Shown here: positions 18,501 to 25,317 of the stretch, piece after piece
How the letters are laid out: the number at the start of each line of letters is the position of its first letter
How positions within the stretch are numbered: position 1 is the stretch's first letter
Assembly (NCBI GenBank): GCA_900768185.1
Contig: CAAGCB010000028.1
Location: forward strand, 38,139-102,138
DNA: 64,000 nt
DNA from: Alphaproteobacteria bacterium
Lineage (GTDB): Bacteria; Pseudomonadota; Alphaproteobacteria; CAAGCB01; CAG-977
Direction of reading: 5' to 3'
Position numbers and translations under genes: made by a program
Notes under the pieces: model-generated
Told to the model about the DNA's origin: nothing
The model's database searches: none
Seen by the model: only the letters and a program-made list of their open reading frames with translations

Positions 18501-19978
18501 GCAAAAAACGTTTTGCTTTCGGCAGGGACGGCAAACGCATAGGCGTTATCGGCGCGGACGGGGTCGTGTATGACGAAAACGGCAACGTCATCGGCTATGT
18601 GGACGAAAACGGCAACATCGTTGACGAAGACGGGAATGTCATCGGCACTCAAAATCCGGAGGGGGTGCGCGACGACGGCAAAAAAGACAAGATTTCCGTT
18701 GTGGGGGCGTTTGATCCCGACAGTTACCGTTACCGCGGAAAATATTTGGGCGCGGGCGGCGGAACGGGCAAGGGCGAACGCTACGACCCCGCCAGAATCA
18801 AGCAGTTGCGCGCTTTGCAACTGGCTTACCGCCGCCAGATCAAACCCGGCATGGGCATGCCCGTCGCGCCGGAGGAAAATGAACGCGACGTCTGGAATCG
18901 TCAGAAAAAGAGCAAAAGCTGGGACGATCTGGGCATCAAGAAAAACGTGTCGTCCTACCGCGTCAATATGGAAAACATGATTTTGGCTGATAAAGCCATT
19001 CCCGCCGTTTTGATCCGTTCCATCGATACGGCGAACGGCGAAGTTCCCGTATCCGCGATTGTCGAGCGAAACATCTTTTCCGAAGCCGGACGCAAAATCA
19101 TCATTCCCGCGGGCAGTCGTCTGATCGGCGAATTGACGGGGACGGGCGGAAACGAAATCAAAGCCGACAAGGTCGATATCCGCTGGACGCGTCTGATCCG
19201 TCCCGACGGCGCGGCGTTCGGGTTTGAAGAAGGGATTTCGGGCGATGCTTCGGGACGCGGCGGCGTCGGCGCCTATGTCGACCGCATGTTGACGAAAAAA
19301 TACGGCTTGCCGCTGGTGCAGTCGACGATCACGTCCGCTTTCCTGTACGCGATGGCGACAAACGACAGTTCGCAGGTCGGCAGCGACGGTCAGGTCGCCG
19401 TTACGGGCAGACAGCAGGCGGCGGAAGACGCGCGTTCCAAGTTTTCCGATACGATGCAGCAGATCTTTGATGATTTGATTCAGGAAACGAAGCAGATAAA
19501 AACCCGTTTGTTCGTTCCGTCCGGAACGCGCGTCACGGTGTTTGCCAACGCGGATTTGTGGTTGCGCAGTTCTTTGGAAGACGAAGACCGCGCGGCGGAA
19601 GAACGCCACGGCAGTCCCGACACGTTGCTGAGCGAAGATCAGGCGGATACGGATCCGACGCAGGATCTGGGCGCCAATCCGCGCGGTTCGAACGATACGC
19701 TGTTTAACGGGAATTCTTCTTCGGGCGGTTACGCGCCGGGCGGCATGAACAATCCGCAAAACTTGCAGCAACAGCAACAAATATATTATAACAACTATAC
19801 GGGACAGGTGCCGCAACAGCAGCAGTACACGCAATATCCGCAACAGCAGCAGCCGCAAAAGCGCACCTTGATCGCCGACAGACCGCAACAACCCAGACAG
19901 CAGATGTCTCCGGCGGCGGCATCGGCGGCGCAGGACAAGAAAAACGAACCCGTCGACCCCGTTCCCGAACTGTTTTAG
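12593..19978 (+). CDS. Giant VirB10/DotG-like T4SS core protein with about 100 internal repeats
   Basis: The 2461-residue protein has a cytoplasmic N-terminus, a transmembrane helix (about residues 18-40) and an Ig-like beta domain (about 79-193, starting RLVVSPESMRFDQVV). About 1800 residues of 17-residue repeats follow (about 220-2023, consensus DGTVVDxxGNVIGxVLP). Then comes a VirB10/TrbI C-terminal domain (about 2120-2326, with IPAVLIRS and IIIPAGSRLIGEL) and a Gln-rich tail. Ordinary VirB10 has about 400 residues and Legionella DotG about 1050. The closest architecture I know is Helicobacter CagY. The ATG at 12593 overlaps the upstream stop (ATGA). VirB10 spans the envelope and links ATPase energy to the outer-membrane channel. 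Confidence 0.85.
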   Translation: MNEELLSSSDQYLKKSNRTLLIVGIVALLAFLTGVVVLLSGGEEQKKDAEVTIEGSAESSSNVVGGNADMFNLGNDETPPSAVRLVVSPESMRFDQVVLGTQAEGTLTLSASSGKIGITSVEFENNQEEGFVLENKCRKGITLTGDVTCNVVVRWEPKTARTIQSNLSVRWTDESFGGIGRKVVVPISAMAIDTSLCGVCDEAPGGGGSMLDQLRQKGRVILGPDGKPIGYADENGVVYGLDGKRIGTLRPDGTVVDDQGYVIGVAEETRLAIGPNGEILGTILPDGRIVDKDGKLIGYALPDGTIVDLDGNIVGAAIRGGLAFDKNGNIIGRIMPDGTVVDENGNIVGYVNPDGTIVDKDGNIIGSIGPRGAVVDAYGKTLGIVMPDATVVDRDGNIIGRVLTNGYVSDKDSTVIGRVIREGLAIGSGCKLLGHVGTDGSVMLSNRQIGRLTASMTVVDMAGNPIGGYVEEGVLLDWAGKVVGKIDKDGQPVSFKGDTLGCLTPYGTVVNDAEEIVSAVRPKGMVVQNQCGVAGHIMPDGSVVGDGELKGRILPDRTFLNADGVVAGALARPDIGVGPNCMSLGFVNLDGDVMTTKGEYVGCLSANGEILDKQKVVLGRMPDSVIALTSDGRVAGLADMNGGVHDKHGRFVGCLDSDNVLLGTKKEPLGVRLPVGGVLDRDGRTVGWVMPDGYAVAQKGTTVGKTMPDGTVADMSGQVVARVSPYKGLALKAACEPVGRVLIDGRVVDKDFKRAAYIQMDDSLTDDKGAFAGRVAFGDRAISGKNVYLGATAGDGTLYDPKGKKIGCMRPDSLFVDSSNKFLGAVLAQGIAVNAKREIYARGDSIAKAMNVEGSDFIGSVLIGGLIKESNKVTGGVIPAKAAVFDIKTSEKIGRLLPDGTAVDALSRTMGRLRMPSGEIVDKDNKVVGKIFVGLRQVVGVNGEILGVLMPDGTVVDASGRVIGKADLSGRVVDKNGNFIGEVLPVGQPIIGPDGKIIGYVGIDGTIVDKNGNPVLGPNGKPLRYRANGTVVEDGGEVIGRVGEPMERLVYDENGNIIGRVLPDGTVVDLDGKVIGKMLPDGTVVDLNGNVIGRAGEPERLAYDENGKLIGRVLPDGTVVDFNGNVIGKMREDGTIVDKDGNVIGHAGYQERLVYDENGNVIGRVLPDGTVVDLNGKPIGKMLPDGTVVDFNGKVIGKAGKPERLVYDENGKLIGRVLPDGTVVDLNGNVIGRMQADGTVTALGTKVAGYSVKEGLGVSFKNEIIGKINSSGELKEAGSDKVLATLQADDSLRDGRDNIIGRGIVNAVPVGLQCRALGTLDDKGQVIDATGRQIGRVNYDRSLINGQNAQIGLALGRDGVINEKGKIVGSVTAEGTVVDAKGKELGCVDFEGAVKDKNGKRVGRVVQKGRVIGPDGGIVGRITAGGDALGVEGNVLGRFDLNGAVLDKDKKVLGVAEDLRYAVNDAGEIVARIVGGSYGVNPVGGASVGALKERDLMSSDDKKLGVLIPAGRRVIAVDGKTVGSVLPRGRVQNDDGREVGYVTASMRVLTDDKKFLGRVVPIGEECKDGKDNVVGVVHYDGTIVDEKREVLGRLMASGQALDNTGAHLCMISLISTNDDGSMFPKSMIGKMVYGADGKPLGVIGADGFIRDANGNVIGRVLPDGTVIDLSGNVIGKVYPKGSVFGPDGTFLGVVDADGYLRDENGNIIGKMMPDGTVVDMDGNVIGRALQEDGIVDAQGNFLTKTGAERLVYDANGNVIGRVLPDGTVVDLNGNIIGKMLPDGTVVDANGKVIGRAGPPERLAYDKNGKLIGRVLPDGTVVDFKGNVIGRVLPDGTIVDANGNVIGRAGAAVPQSKNVRVAVGRDGKFLGVVGDDGFVRDKDGNIIGRVLPDGTVVDMNGNAIGSVVEGEPIRDENGNVIGIIMGDGTVVDLDGNIIGRINENGEIVDDDGTVLGTWRDGKLTGLQDKLGKKRFAFGRDGKRIGVIGADGVVYDENGNVIGYVDENGNIVDEDGNVIGTQNPEGVRDDGKKDKISVVGAFDPDSYRYRGKYLGAGGGTGKGERYDPARIKQLRALQLAYRRQIKPGMGMPVAPEENERDVWNRQKKSKSWDDLGIKKNVSSYRVNMENMILADKAIPAVLIRSIDTANGEVPVSAIVERNIFSEAGRKIIIPAGSRLIGELTGTGGNEIKADKVDIRWTRLIRPDGAAFGFEEGISGDASGRGGVGAYVDRMLTKKYGLPLVQSTITSAFLYAMATNDSSQVGSDGQVAVTGRQQAAEDARSKFSDTMQQIFDDLIQETKQIKTRLFVPSGTRVTVFANADLWLRSSLEDEDRAAEERHGSPDTLLSEDQADTDPTQDLGANPRGSNDTLFNGNSSSGGYAPGGMNNPQNLQQQQQIYYNNYTGQVPQQQQYTQYPQQQQPQKRTLIADRPQQPRQQMSPAAASAAQDKKNEPVDPVPELF
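15731..16354 (+). repeat. Higher-order 156-bp repeat, four copies
   Basis: Copies of a 52-codon module beginning ERLVYDENG start at 15731, 15887, 16043 and 16199, exactly 156 bp apart. Each module holds three of the 17-residue units plus one extra residue at a Gly-Ala-Gly-type junction. The same module recurs twice at 17834 and 17990, again 156 bp apart. The near-identity suggests recent duplication or gene conversion. The end of the fourth copy is approximate because it decays into divergent repeats. Confidence 0.85.
17834..18145 (+). repeat. Second block of the 156-bp higher-order repeat, two copies
   Basis: The ERLVYD and ERLAYD modules start at 17834 and 17990, a spacing of 156 bp. This equals the period of the block about 1.6 kb upstream in the same gene. 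Two separated blocks of the same module give substrates for in-frame deletion or expansion. Confidence 0.8.
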
Positions 19979-19988
19979 GAGGCAAGGC

Positions 19989-20966
19989 ATGAGTACGGAC
20001 GCCTTTCAGGTTTTAAGATCGACATTGCGTTATCTGTCGTATTGGTATGAACAGGACAACGTTGAAGAAGTCGCCATCAATCGTCCGAATGAAATCTGGC
20101 TGCGTCTGCGCGGACGCAGGGCGTATCCGTGGGCTTGCCAGCAGGATAAAAACCTGTCCAGAACTTATTTGACGGACATTATGCATATCATCGCCAACAC
20201 GTTTGAACTGCCGTTCGATCCCGAACAGGGGTCGCCCGCCGTGTACGCGACGTTGCCGGGGGATCACCGTTTTACGGGAATCGCCGGTAAAAACGTGATG
20301 TACGACAATGAAGATTTGACGGGCGGGATTGCCATGTGCGTCCGCGTCCATTCCGACGACGTGAAATTCGGGCTGGGCGATTACGGGCTGAAATCAGGCG
20401 AACGCCTGCAAAAACTGAACAAGCTGAAAGAGGTCGAAAATCCCGAAGATCCTTACGAACGTCTGATTCTGTCGATTAAACGCGGCGATCACATTTTGGT
20501 TTCGGGCGCGACGGCGACCGGCAAGACGACGTTTCTGAACAATCTTTTGACGATTTTGGATTCGCACAAGCGCGTTATCACGATTGAAGACACGCGCGAA
20601 TTGATCGTGCCGCACCCCAATCATGTTCATCTGGTGCTGTCGCGTACCGAACAGACGAACACGATGACGTATCCGAAACTGATTGACTTGGTCGTGCGTT
20701 TCACGCCGGACGCGATTATCGGGGGCGAAATTTCAACGGCGAACGCGGGGGCGTTGTGGGAACTGATGGGATCGGGACACGACAACTGCTTTGCGACCAT
20801 TCACGCGGAAAATTCCGAAGCGGCGTACAAAGCCTTTACCGACCGTATCCTGCACTGTTATCCGACAATCGATCGGGAAAAGACGATCGCCGAAATGCAC
20901 AACAAGTTGCGCGTGGTGCAAATCAACCGTCAGGGCAATATCCGCGCTGTGACGGAAGTGACTTGA
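19989..20966 (+). CDS. VirB11/DotB-like secretion ATPase
   Basis: This 325-residue protein has the VirB11 layout. An N-terminal domain carries VEEVAINRPNEIWLRLRG and LPGDHRFTGIAG. A RecA-type ATPase domain follows with Walker A GATATGKT (about residues 173-180), the Asp box IEDTREL, Walker B-like AIIGGEI and the His box CFATIHAENSEAA. It is a cytoplasmic hexameric ATPase powering assembly or transport. An AGGAGG ribosome-binding site overlaps the end of the VirB10-like gene 10 bp upstream. It is the last gene of the operon; no VirB4 or VirD4 coupling ATPase is in the window. Confidence 0.9.
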   Translation: MSTDAFQVLRSTLRYLSYWYEQDNVEEVAINRPNEIWLRLRGRRAYPWACQQDKNLSRTYLTDIMHIIANTFELPFDPEQGSPAVYATLPGDHRFTGIAGKNVMYDNEDLTGGIAMCVRVHSDDVKFGLGDYGLKSGERLQKLNKLKEVENPEDPYERLILSIKRGDHILVSGATATGKTTFLNNLLTILDSHKRVITIEDTRELIVPHPNHVHLVLSRTEQTNTMTYPKLIDLVVRFTPDAIIGGEISTANAGALWELMGSGHDNCFATIHAENSEAAYKAFTDRILHCYPTIDREKTIAEMHNKLRVVQINRQGNIRAVTEVT

Positions 20967-21085
20967 TTTATTCGCGGAAATTCAACGCTTTTTTAAACGG
21001 CGTTCGCAAAATCGCGGCGTCGCGTTCAAAACGCGCGTCATCTGTTCTTTCGGCGCGATGAGTCGGCGGGGAAAAGGAAAGCCCG

Positions 21086-22015
21086 TCAGCCCGCGTCCGT
21101 CAGGACGGCGATCAGTTCGTCCTTGACCCGCGCGGCTTGATCCAAATCAATTTGGCATGTCCCGACGTTGGCGTGACCGCCGCCGCCGTAGCGGAGCATC
21201 AAATCGCCGATGTTGACTGAATTTGTTTTGTTGAAAATCGATTTCCCGACCGCGTACACGATTTTTTGTCCGTTGACGCGCCACATCGCGTGCATGGACA
21301 CGTTGACGTCGGGGTAAAGCGCGTAAATCATAAAGCGGTTGCCGGCGTAAATGACGTCTTCGTTCAACAGGTCGATGTAAGCCAGATTTTTATAAACCGC
21401 GGTCAGACGTTTCAGCTGTGCGACGAACTCGTCCTGTTGGGCGAAATACAGATCGACGCGTTCCGTGACATCGGGCATGCTCAAAATTTCGGACGGAGTG
21501 TATTCGCGGCACAGCTCGATCAGGTTCATCATCAGCTGGTAGTTCGAAATTCTGAAATTGCGAAACCGCCCTAACCCCGTACGCGCGTCCATAATAAAGC
21601 TTAACAGCGTCCAGCCCGTCGGGTGCAAAATCTCGTCTTTTGTAAAGTCGGCGGAATCGGCTTTGTCGACCGCCGCCATCATATCCGCGGAAATGTTTTT
21701 AAACCGTTCCTTGCCGCCGAACGTGTTCCACACGACGCGGGCAGCTGACGGCGCGTCCGGATCGTTATAGCTGTTTCCCCGTTGCCCGACGCGGGTCATT
21801 TCGCTTTCGTGGTGGTCGAAAACGTAGGAAGCTTCTTTGGAATAGGGCAGGTTGGCGACGATATCGCCGTGTCTGATTTCGATCAAACCGTCCTGCACGT
21901 CTTTCGGGTGGACGAATTTGATGTCGTCGATCAGATCCAGTTCTTTTAACAACACCGCGCACACCAACCCGTCAAAATCGCTGCGCGTCACCAAACGGAA
22001 TTTGTCGTTCGTCAT
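21086..22015 (-). CDS. DHH-family phosphoesterase, copy 2 of a tandem pair
   Basis: This 309-residue protein has DHH phosphoesterase motifs: TRSDFDGLVCAVLL near the N-terminus, the DHH motif in VFDHHESEMTR, and the DHHA1-type GGGGHANVGTC near the C-terminus. Relatives include oligoribonuclease and pAp phosphatases (NrnA-like) and exopolyphosphatase-like enzymes, so the substrate is uncertain. It lies 15 bp downstream of a close paralogue on the same strand and the two are clearly co-transcribed. Metal-binding Asp and His residues look intact. Confidence 0.8.
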   Translation of the reverse strand: MTNDKFRLVTRSDFDGLVCAVLLKELDLIDDIKFVHPKDVQDGLIEIRHGDIVANLPYSKEASYVFDHHESEMTRVGQRGNSYNDPDAPSAARVVWNTFGGKERFKNISADMMAAVDKADSADFTKDEILHPTGWTLLSFIMDARTGLGRFRNFRISNYQLMMNLIELCREYTPSEILSMPDVTERVDLYFAQQDEFVAQLKRLTAVYKNLAYIDLLNEDVIYAGNRFMIYALYPDVNVSMHAMWRVNGQKIVYAVGKSIFNKTNSVNIGDLMLRYGGGGHANVGTCQIDLDQAARVKDELIAVLTDAG

Positions 22016-22030
22016 TTCATCGTGTCCGCG

Positions 22031-22957
22031 TTAAACGTCCTGTATCATCGCGGTGATGATTTCGCCGCGGATTCTTTCAGCCTGATCGATCGGCACCTGG
22101 CACGTCCCCGCCGCGATGTGACCGCCGCCGCCGTATTGCAACATAAATTCGCCGATGTTCATTTTCGACGTTTTGTTGAAAATGGATTTTCCGGCGGCGA
22201 AAACGACGTTGCGTTTGTTCTTGCCCCATATTTCGTGAACGGAAATGTTGATTTGCGGGAACAGCGCATAGACCATAAAGCGGTTGCCCGCGTAAATGGT
22301 CGGTTCGTCGCGCAGACAGATGTGCGCCATTGTTTTATGAACGCGCGTGCAGCGTTTCAGCTGTTCGACAAATTTATCCTTGTGTTCGAAATACAGATCG
22401 ACGCGTTCTCTGACGTCTTCGTCTTGCAGGATTTCGTCGACGGATTTTTCGCGGCACAGGTCGACCAGCTTCATCATCAGCTGATAGTTCGTGATGCGGA
22501 AGTTCTGGAACCGTCCCAGTCCCGTGCGCGCGTCCATGATGAACGCCAGCAGAACCCAGCCCGTCGGATTCATGATCTGATCGACGGTGTATTTTGCGGA
22601 ATCGGCTTTGTCGACCGCTTCCATCAGTGTTTTCGGAATGTTTTTAAAACGGTCTTCCGCCCCGTAATATTCATAGACGACGCGGGCGGCGGACGGCGCG
22701 TTCGGGTACACGATGTAGTTCGGCGGGCAGATGATGCGGGACAGTTCGCTGATGTGATGGTCGAAAGCGATATGCACGCCGTCGACATAAGGCAGGTTCG
22801 CGGTGATGTCGCCGTCCGTGATTGAAATTCTGCCGTCCTGCATGTCTTTGGGGTGGACAAAGCGGATTTCGTCGATGATGTCCAGTTCCTTTAACAATGC
22901 CGCGCAAACCAGTCCGTCAAAATCGCTGCGGGTCAACAATCGTTTCTTTGCGGGCAT
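22031..22957 (-). CDS. DHH-family phosphoesterase, copy 1 of a tandem pair
   Basis: This 308-residue paralogue of the downstream gene has TRSDFDGLVCAALL, AFDHHISELSR and GGGGHIAAGTC. Both copies keep the ARTGLGRFRNFR/QNFR block and the inserted region around residues 120-240, so they are a tandem duplication that has diverged. I chose the ATG at 22957 because an AGGAG ribosome-binding site precedes it about 9 bp upstream; an ATG 27 bp further up is less likely. The expected product class is a cytoplasmic Mn-dependent phosphoesterase. Confidence 0.8.
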   Translation of the reverse strand: MPAKKRLLTRSDFDGLVCAALLKELDIIDEIRFVHPKDMQDGRISITDGDITANLPYVDGVHIAFDHHISELSRIICPPNYIVYPNAPSAARVVYEYYGAEDRFKNIPKTLMEAVDKADSAKYTVDQIMNPTGWVLLAFIMDARTGLGRFQNFRITNYQLMMKLVDLCREKSVDEILQDEDVRERVDLYFEHKDKFVEQLKRCTRVHKTMAHICLRDEPTIYAGNRFMVYALFPQINISVHEIWGKNKRNVVFAAGKSIFNKTSKMNIGEFMLQYGGGGHIAAGTCQVPIDQAERIRGEIITAMIQDV

Positions 22958-23117
22958 GGGAAAAGCTCCTTTGTCAGTCGTCATTAAAATCAGGATAAGC
23001 GAAAGCCCGATGCAAAATCAACCGCGGCTTTAAAAAAAATCGAACAAACGATTTCCGTGTTGAATATCGCCGGCGTTTCGGAGATTATAAGACGTTGTTT
23101 ATCGGCAAGGGGCGGCT

Positions 23118-23435
23118 ATGTCATTCAAAAGGGCTTTGTTTCTGTCTTTTTTGTGCCTGGGCGGGTGCGTTCAGGCGCCTTTCGTCGATTCCAGACGCGA
23201 AGCGGGATACGCCGGAACGATAGGCGAATCGACGCCGGATCGTGTGGCGATCTGCTACAACGCCTATTCGACGAACGCGAACGAGATTTTTAAAATGGCG
23301 CAGGAGATCTGCGCGCAAACCAACCGCGAACCGGCTTACGACGGACAAAAAAAATGGTCGTGCCGCGTGTTTTTGCCGCACCGCGTTTATTACCGTTGTC
23401 AGCCGAAGCCCGTCGAAGAAACGGTTGAGCCATAA
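23118..23435 (+). CDS. Small hypothetical lipoprotein
   Basis: The 105-residue product has a lipoprotein signal (LCLGGC, lipidation expected at Cys17). The mature part has four further cysteines (ICYNAY, EICAQT, SCRVF, YRCQP), which could form two disulfides in the periplasm. It lies upstream of the first HNH-type gene but has its own spacing of about 110 bp and a promoter-like element between them. I recognise no family. An outer-membrane or periplasmic location is inferred from the signal. Confidence 0.65.
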   Translation: MSFKRALFLSFLCLGGCVQAPFVDSRREAGYAGTIGESTPDRVAICYNAYSTNANEIFKMAQEICAQTNREPAYDGQKKWSCRVFLPHRVYYRCQPKPVEETVEP

Positions 23436-23464
23436 AAAAATCCGTCGGGACGCACATATTCCGC

Positions 23465-23493
23465 TGGACAATTTTTTCGCTGTTTTGTATATT
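23465..23493 (+). promoter_or_regulatory. Predicted sigma70-type promoter for the first HNH gene
   Basis: A TGGACA box at 23465-23470 and a TATATT box at 23488-23493 are separated by 17 bp. Both match the -35 and -10 consensus at five of six positions. The downstream ATG is at 23549. Confidence 0.55.
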
Positions 23494-23548
23494 TTTGTCA
23501 ACAAGGCGGTTTGCGCCAAGGTCTTTATCAATACGGGGAAAAACGGCT

Positions 23549-24397
23549 ATGGATTCGGATAAATTTGTTCATGTAAAGCGCGACTCGGGCGGCAAAGGCA
23601 AAAAGGGCAATAACAAGGGCGGTCGTCAAAACGGCGGCTTTTATTCCGAAGGACATCATAACAAAGCGCAACGCGAGGGTGATTTTTCTTTCGACACGAT
23701 ACACGGGTTGAAACTGAAAGAAGTCGAATACAAGGTTCCGTCCAAAGCGGAACGCGTCGCCAAGCGCAATGAATTTAACGGCGAACGCGACGAACTGGGC
23801 AACGTCGTTGTCGAGGGCGTCCGTTCCAAGTTTTTGAAAATGCTGGCAAAAGACCATGAAAAGGAACTGGTCGAACGTTTGGGGCTGACCGAACGCGACA
23901 TTCGGGGCATGCGCGAAGGCTATACGCCGAACGGCTTTAACGTCCACCACAAACTGGCTTTGCACGGCGGCGGCAAAAACGAATTTAAAAACTTCATTCT
24001 GACCCCGCTGTACCCGCACGACCAGTGGCATCACGACGTTATGGACGCGCAACTGTTGGGCATTCGCGAAGGCGAAGCGCGCAAAATCAAAATTCCGTGG
24101 ACGGACGAAATGATCTACGATCCCAAACAGTTCGGATTTACCAAGGAAAACCGCCCCGTGAAACCGAATTACGTTTCCAACGTCGATCCCGCGAACTATC
24201 CGAAGCTGTACAAAGCCGAGGATATCTCCGTCGCCAAACGGCAAAAAGACATGGCGCCCGTGTACGCCCAGTTCGATGAAATGGACGCGGAACGTCAACG
24301 CGCGCAGGCGGTGCACGCCCAACGTCAGGCGGAAAAACGGCAAAAGCCCGCTCAAAACGCCGCTTTGCAACGGGCGCTGGCGTCGAAACAGCGGTAA
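23549..24397 (+). CDS. HNH/His-Me-finger nuclease-like protein, copy 1
   Basis: The 282-residue protein has a basic Gly/Lys/Asn-rich N-terminus. Its core nuclease-like motif starts at NVHHK (His133, His134), continues with GGGKNEFKNFIL and ends in HDQWHHD. This is the spacing of HNH or LHH-type DNases found in bacterial toxins. The C-terminus is a Gln/Arg/Ala-rich helix. There is no signal peptide, as expected for a type IV secretion substrate or a cytoplasmic enzyme. I chose the ATG at 23549 (GGGGA upstream). No recognisable immunity gene is adjacent. A strong hairpin terminator follows and then a paralogue, so each copy is a separate unit. Confidence 0.65.
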   Translation: MDSDKFVHVKRDSGGKGKKGNNKGGRQNGGFYSEGHHNKAQREGDFSFDTIHGLKLKEVEYKVPSKAERVAKRNEFNGERDELGNVVVEGVRSKFLKMLAKDHEKELVERLGLTERDIRGMREGYTPNGFNVHHKLALHGGGKNEFKNFILTPLYPHDQWHHDVMDAQLLGIREGEARKIKIPWTDEMIYDPKQFGFTKENRPVKPNYVSNVDPANYPKLYKAEDISVAKRQKDMAPVYAQFDEMDAERQRAQAVHAQRQAEKRQKPAQNAALQRALASKQR

Positions 24398-24417
24398 TTC
24401 GGAACGCAAATTCATTC

Positions 24418-24452
24418 AAAGCGGGAGGTCGCAAACGACTTCCCGCTTTTTT
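24418..24452 (+). terminator. Rho-independent terminator after HNH copy 1
   Basis: The arms AAAGCGGGA-GTCG and CGAC-TCCCGCTTT form a stem with a short CAAA loop, followed by a T run. It ends the first HNH-type gene before the promoter of the second. Confidence 0.85.
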
Positions 24453-24473
24453 ACGAACGCCATAAGATTTTTG

Positions 24474-24502
24474 TTGATTTTTTTGTCCAAAGCCACTAAT
24501 GT
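24474..24502 (+). promoter_or_regulatory. Predicted promoter for the second HNH gene
   Basis: TTGATT at 24474-24479 and TAATGT at 24497-24502 are separated by 17 bp. The element lies between a terminator and the AGGAG ribosome-binding site of the gene starting at 24543. Confidence 0.5.
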
Positions 24503-24542
24503 GATTCGTAGCAAGGACCATTCAAAGCTCAGGAGGCTTTTC

Positions 24543-25298
24543 ATGCTGGAAATCGATTTCGAAGCGAACAAAAAATACGTTCACGAAAAACGCGGTCACA
24601 AAAACAAAGGCGGCAACGGCGGTCGGGCGAAAGCCGGATACACCGCGGAACAGCGCGCCGGCAAATTCAATTTTGACAATATTCACGGCATGGGATTGAA
24701 AAAAGTCGTCTATCAGGTTCCGAGCAGCGACGAACGCAAGGCGAAACGCGCCGAATTCAACGGTTCCGCCGGCAAAGAGGGCATGCGTTCCAAATTCCTG
24801 AAAATGTTGGCGAAAGACCATGAAAAGGCTTTGCGCGAACAGCTGGGCTTCGGCGACGCCGAATTGAAATTGATGCGCGACGGCAAATCGGTTCCGGGGT
24901 ACAACGTTCATCACAAACTGCCTTTGCACGGCGGCGGCAAAAACGAATTTAAAAACTTCATTCTGACTCCGCTGTATCCGCACGACCAGTGGCATCACGA
25001 CATTCTGGATCCGCAAATCGAGAACTGCATGGGAACGGGACAGAAAAAGGAAGTCATGTTGCCGTGGACGGACGATATGATTTACGACCCGAAAAAATTC
25101 GGCATCACAAAGGACAATGTCAAGGTTACGCCGAATTACACGTCGCGCGTCAATCCGGACAGCTATCCGAAAATCTATACGCCCGAACAGGTCGCGGACG
25201 CCGCGAACCGCAAAAGGGAATTGGCGAAATTCGCGCCGAAGCAGTCGAACGGTCAGAAAAACTTTATCGCCGCTCTGGTCGGTCAGAAACAGCGTTGA
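24543..25298 (+). CDS. HNH/His-Me-finger nuclease-like protein, copy 2
   Basis: This 251-residue paralogue of the preceding gene has the same order of elements: a basic Gly/Asn-rich N-terminus, a MRSKFLKMLAKDHEKAL block, NVHHK (His123, His124), GGGKNEFKNFIL, HDQWHHD and an LPWTDDMIYDPK block. The start is set by AGGAG about 9 bp upstream of 24543. The nuclease-like core is almost identical between copies while the N- and C-terminal ends differ, which fits a conserved catalytic module with divergent targeting or delivery ends. The function is inferred and the activity untested. Confidence 0.65.
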   Translation: MLEIDFEANKKYVHEKRGHKNKGGNGGRAKAGYTAEQRAGKFNFDNIHGMGLKKVVYQVPSSDERKAKRAEFNGSAGKEGMRSKFLKMLAKDHEKALREQLGFGDAELKLMRDGKSVPGYNVHHKLPLHGGGKNEFKNFILTPLYPHDQWHHDILDPQIENCMGTGQKKEVMLPWTDDMIYDPKKFGITKDNVKVTPNYTSRVNPDSYPKIYTPEQVADAANRKRELAKFAPKQSNGQKNFIAALVGQKQR

Positions 25299-25317
25299 TC
25301 TTTTCAAAAAAACGGTT

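Larger units (their letters stand above)
13250..18660 (+). repeat. Array of 17-codon repeats inside the VirB10-like gene
   Basis: About 5.4 kb of tandem 51-bp units encode a consensus of DGTVVD, then a linker, DGNVIG, and VLP. Two blocks (about 15.6-16.3 kb and 17.5-18.6 kb) are close to the consensus. The stretches at about 13.8-15.4 kb and 16.3-17.5 kb are divergent and contain scattered cysteines that the consensus units lack. The reading frame stays intact throughout, so recombination between units would preserve the frame. Confidence 0.9.

Noticed and set aside
13250..18660. Regular repeats that could be mistaken for a CRISPR array or satellite DNA
   Set aside because: The 51-bp units have no alternating repeat/spacer pattern and form one open frame with a clear protein consensus and VirB10 ends.
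17453..19990. Very long open frame (845 codons) on the minus strand opposite the VirB10-like gene
   Set aside because: Its product is arginine- and valine-rich low complexity, mirrors the codon bias of the sense gene, and has no start signal or family. Similar minus-strand frames opposite 47.8-49.6 kb and 60.1-62.1 kb were rejected for the same reason.
9389..20966. Firm naming of the genes as Dot/Icm (dotI, dotH, dotG, dotB)
   Set aside because: Order and folds fit both virB and dot nomenclature, and the short lipoprotein plus VirB11-type N-terminus lean to virB. Without profile scores I left the gene symbols empty.
23118..25298. Small lipoprotein plus HNH pair as a toxin-immunity locus
   Set aside because: The lipoprotein has its own signal and spacing and does not resemble a nuclease inhibitor. 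Separate promoters and terminators argue against one toxin-antitoxin unit.
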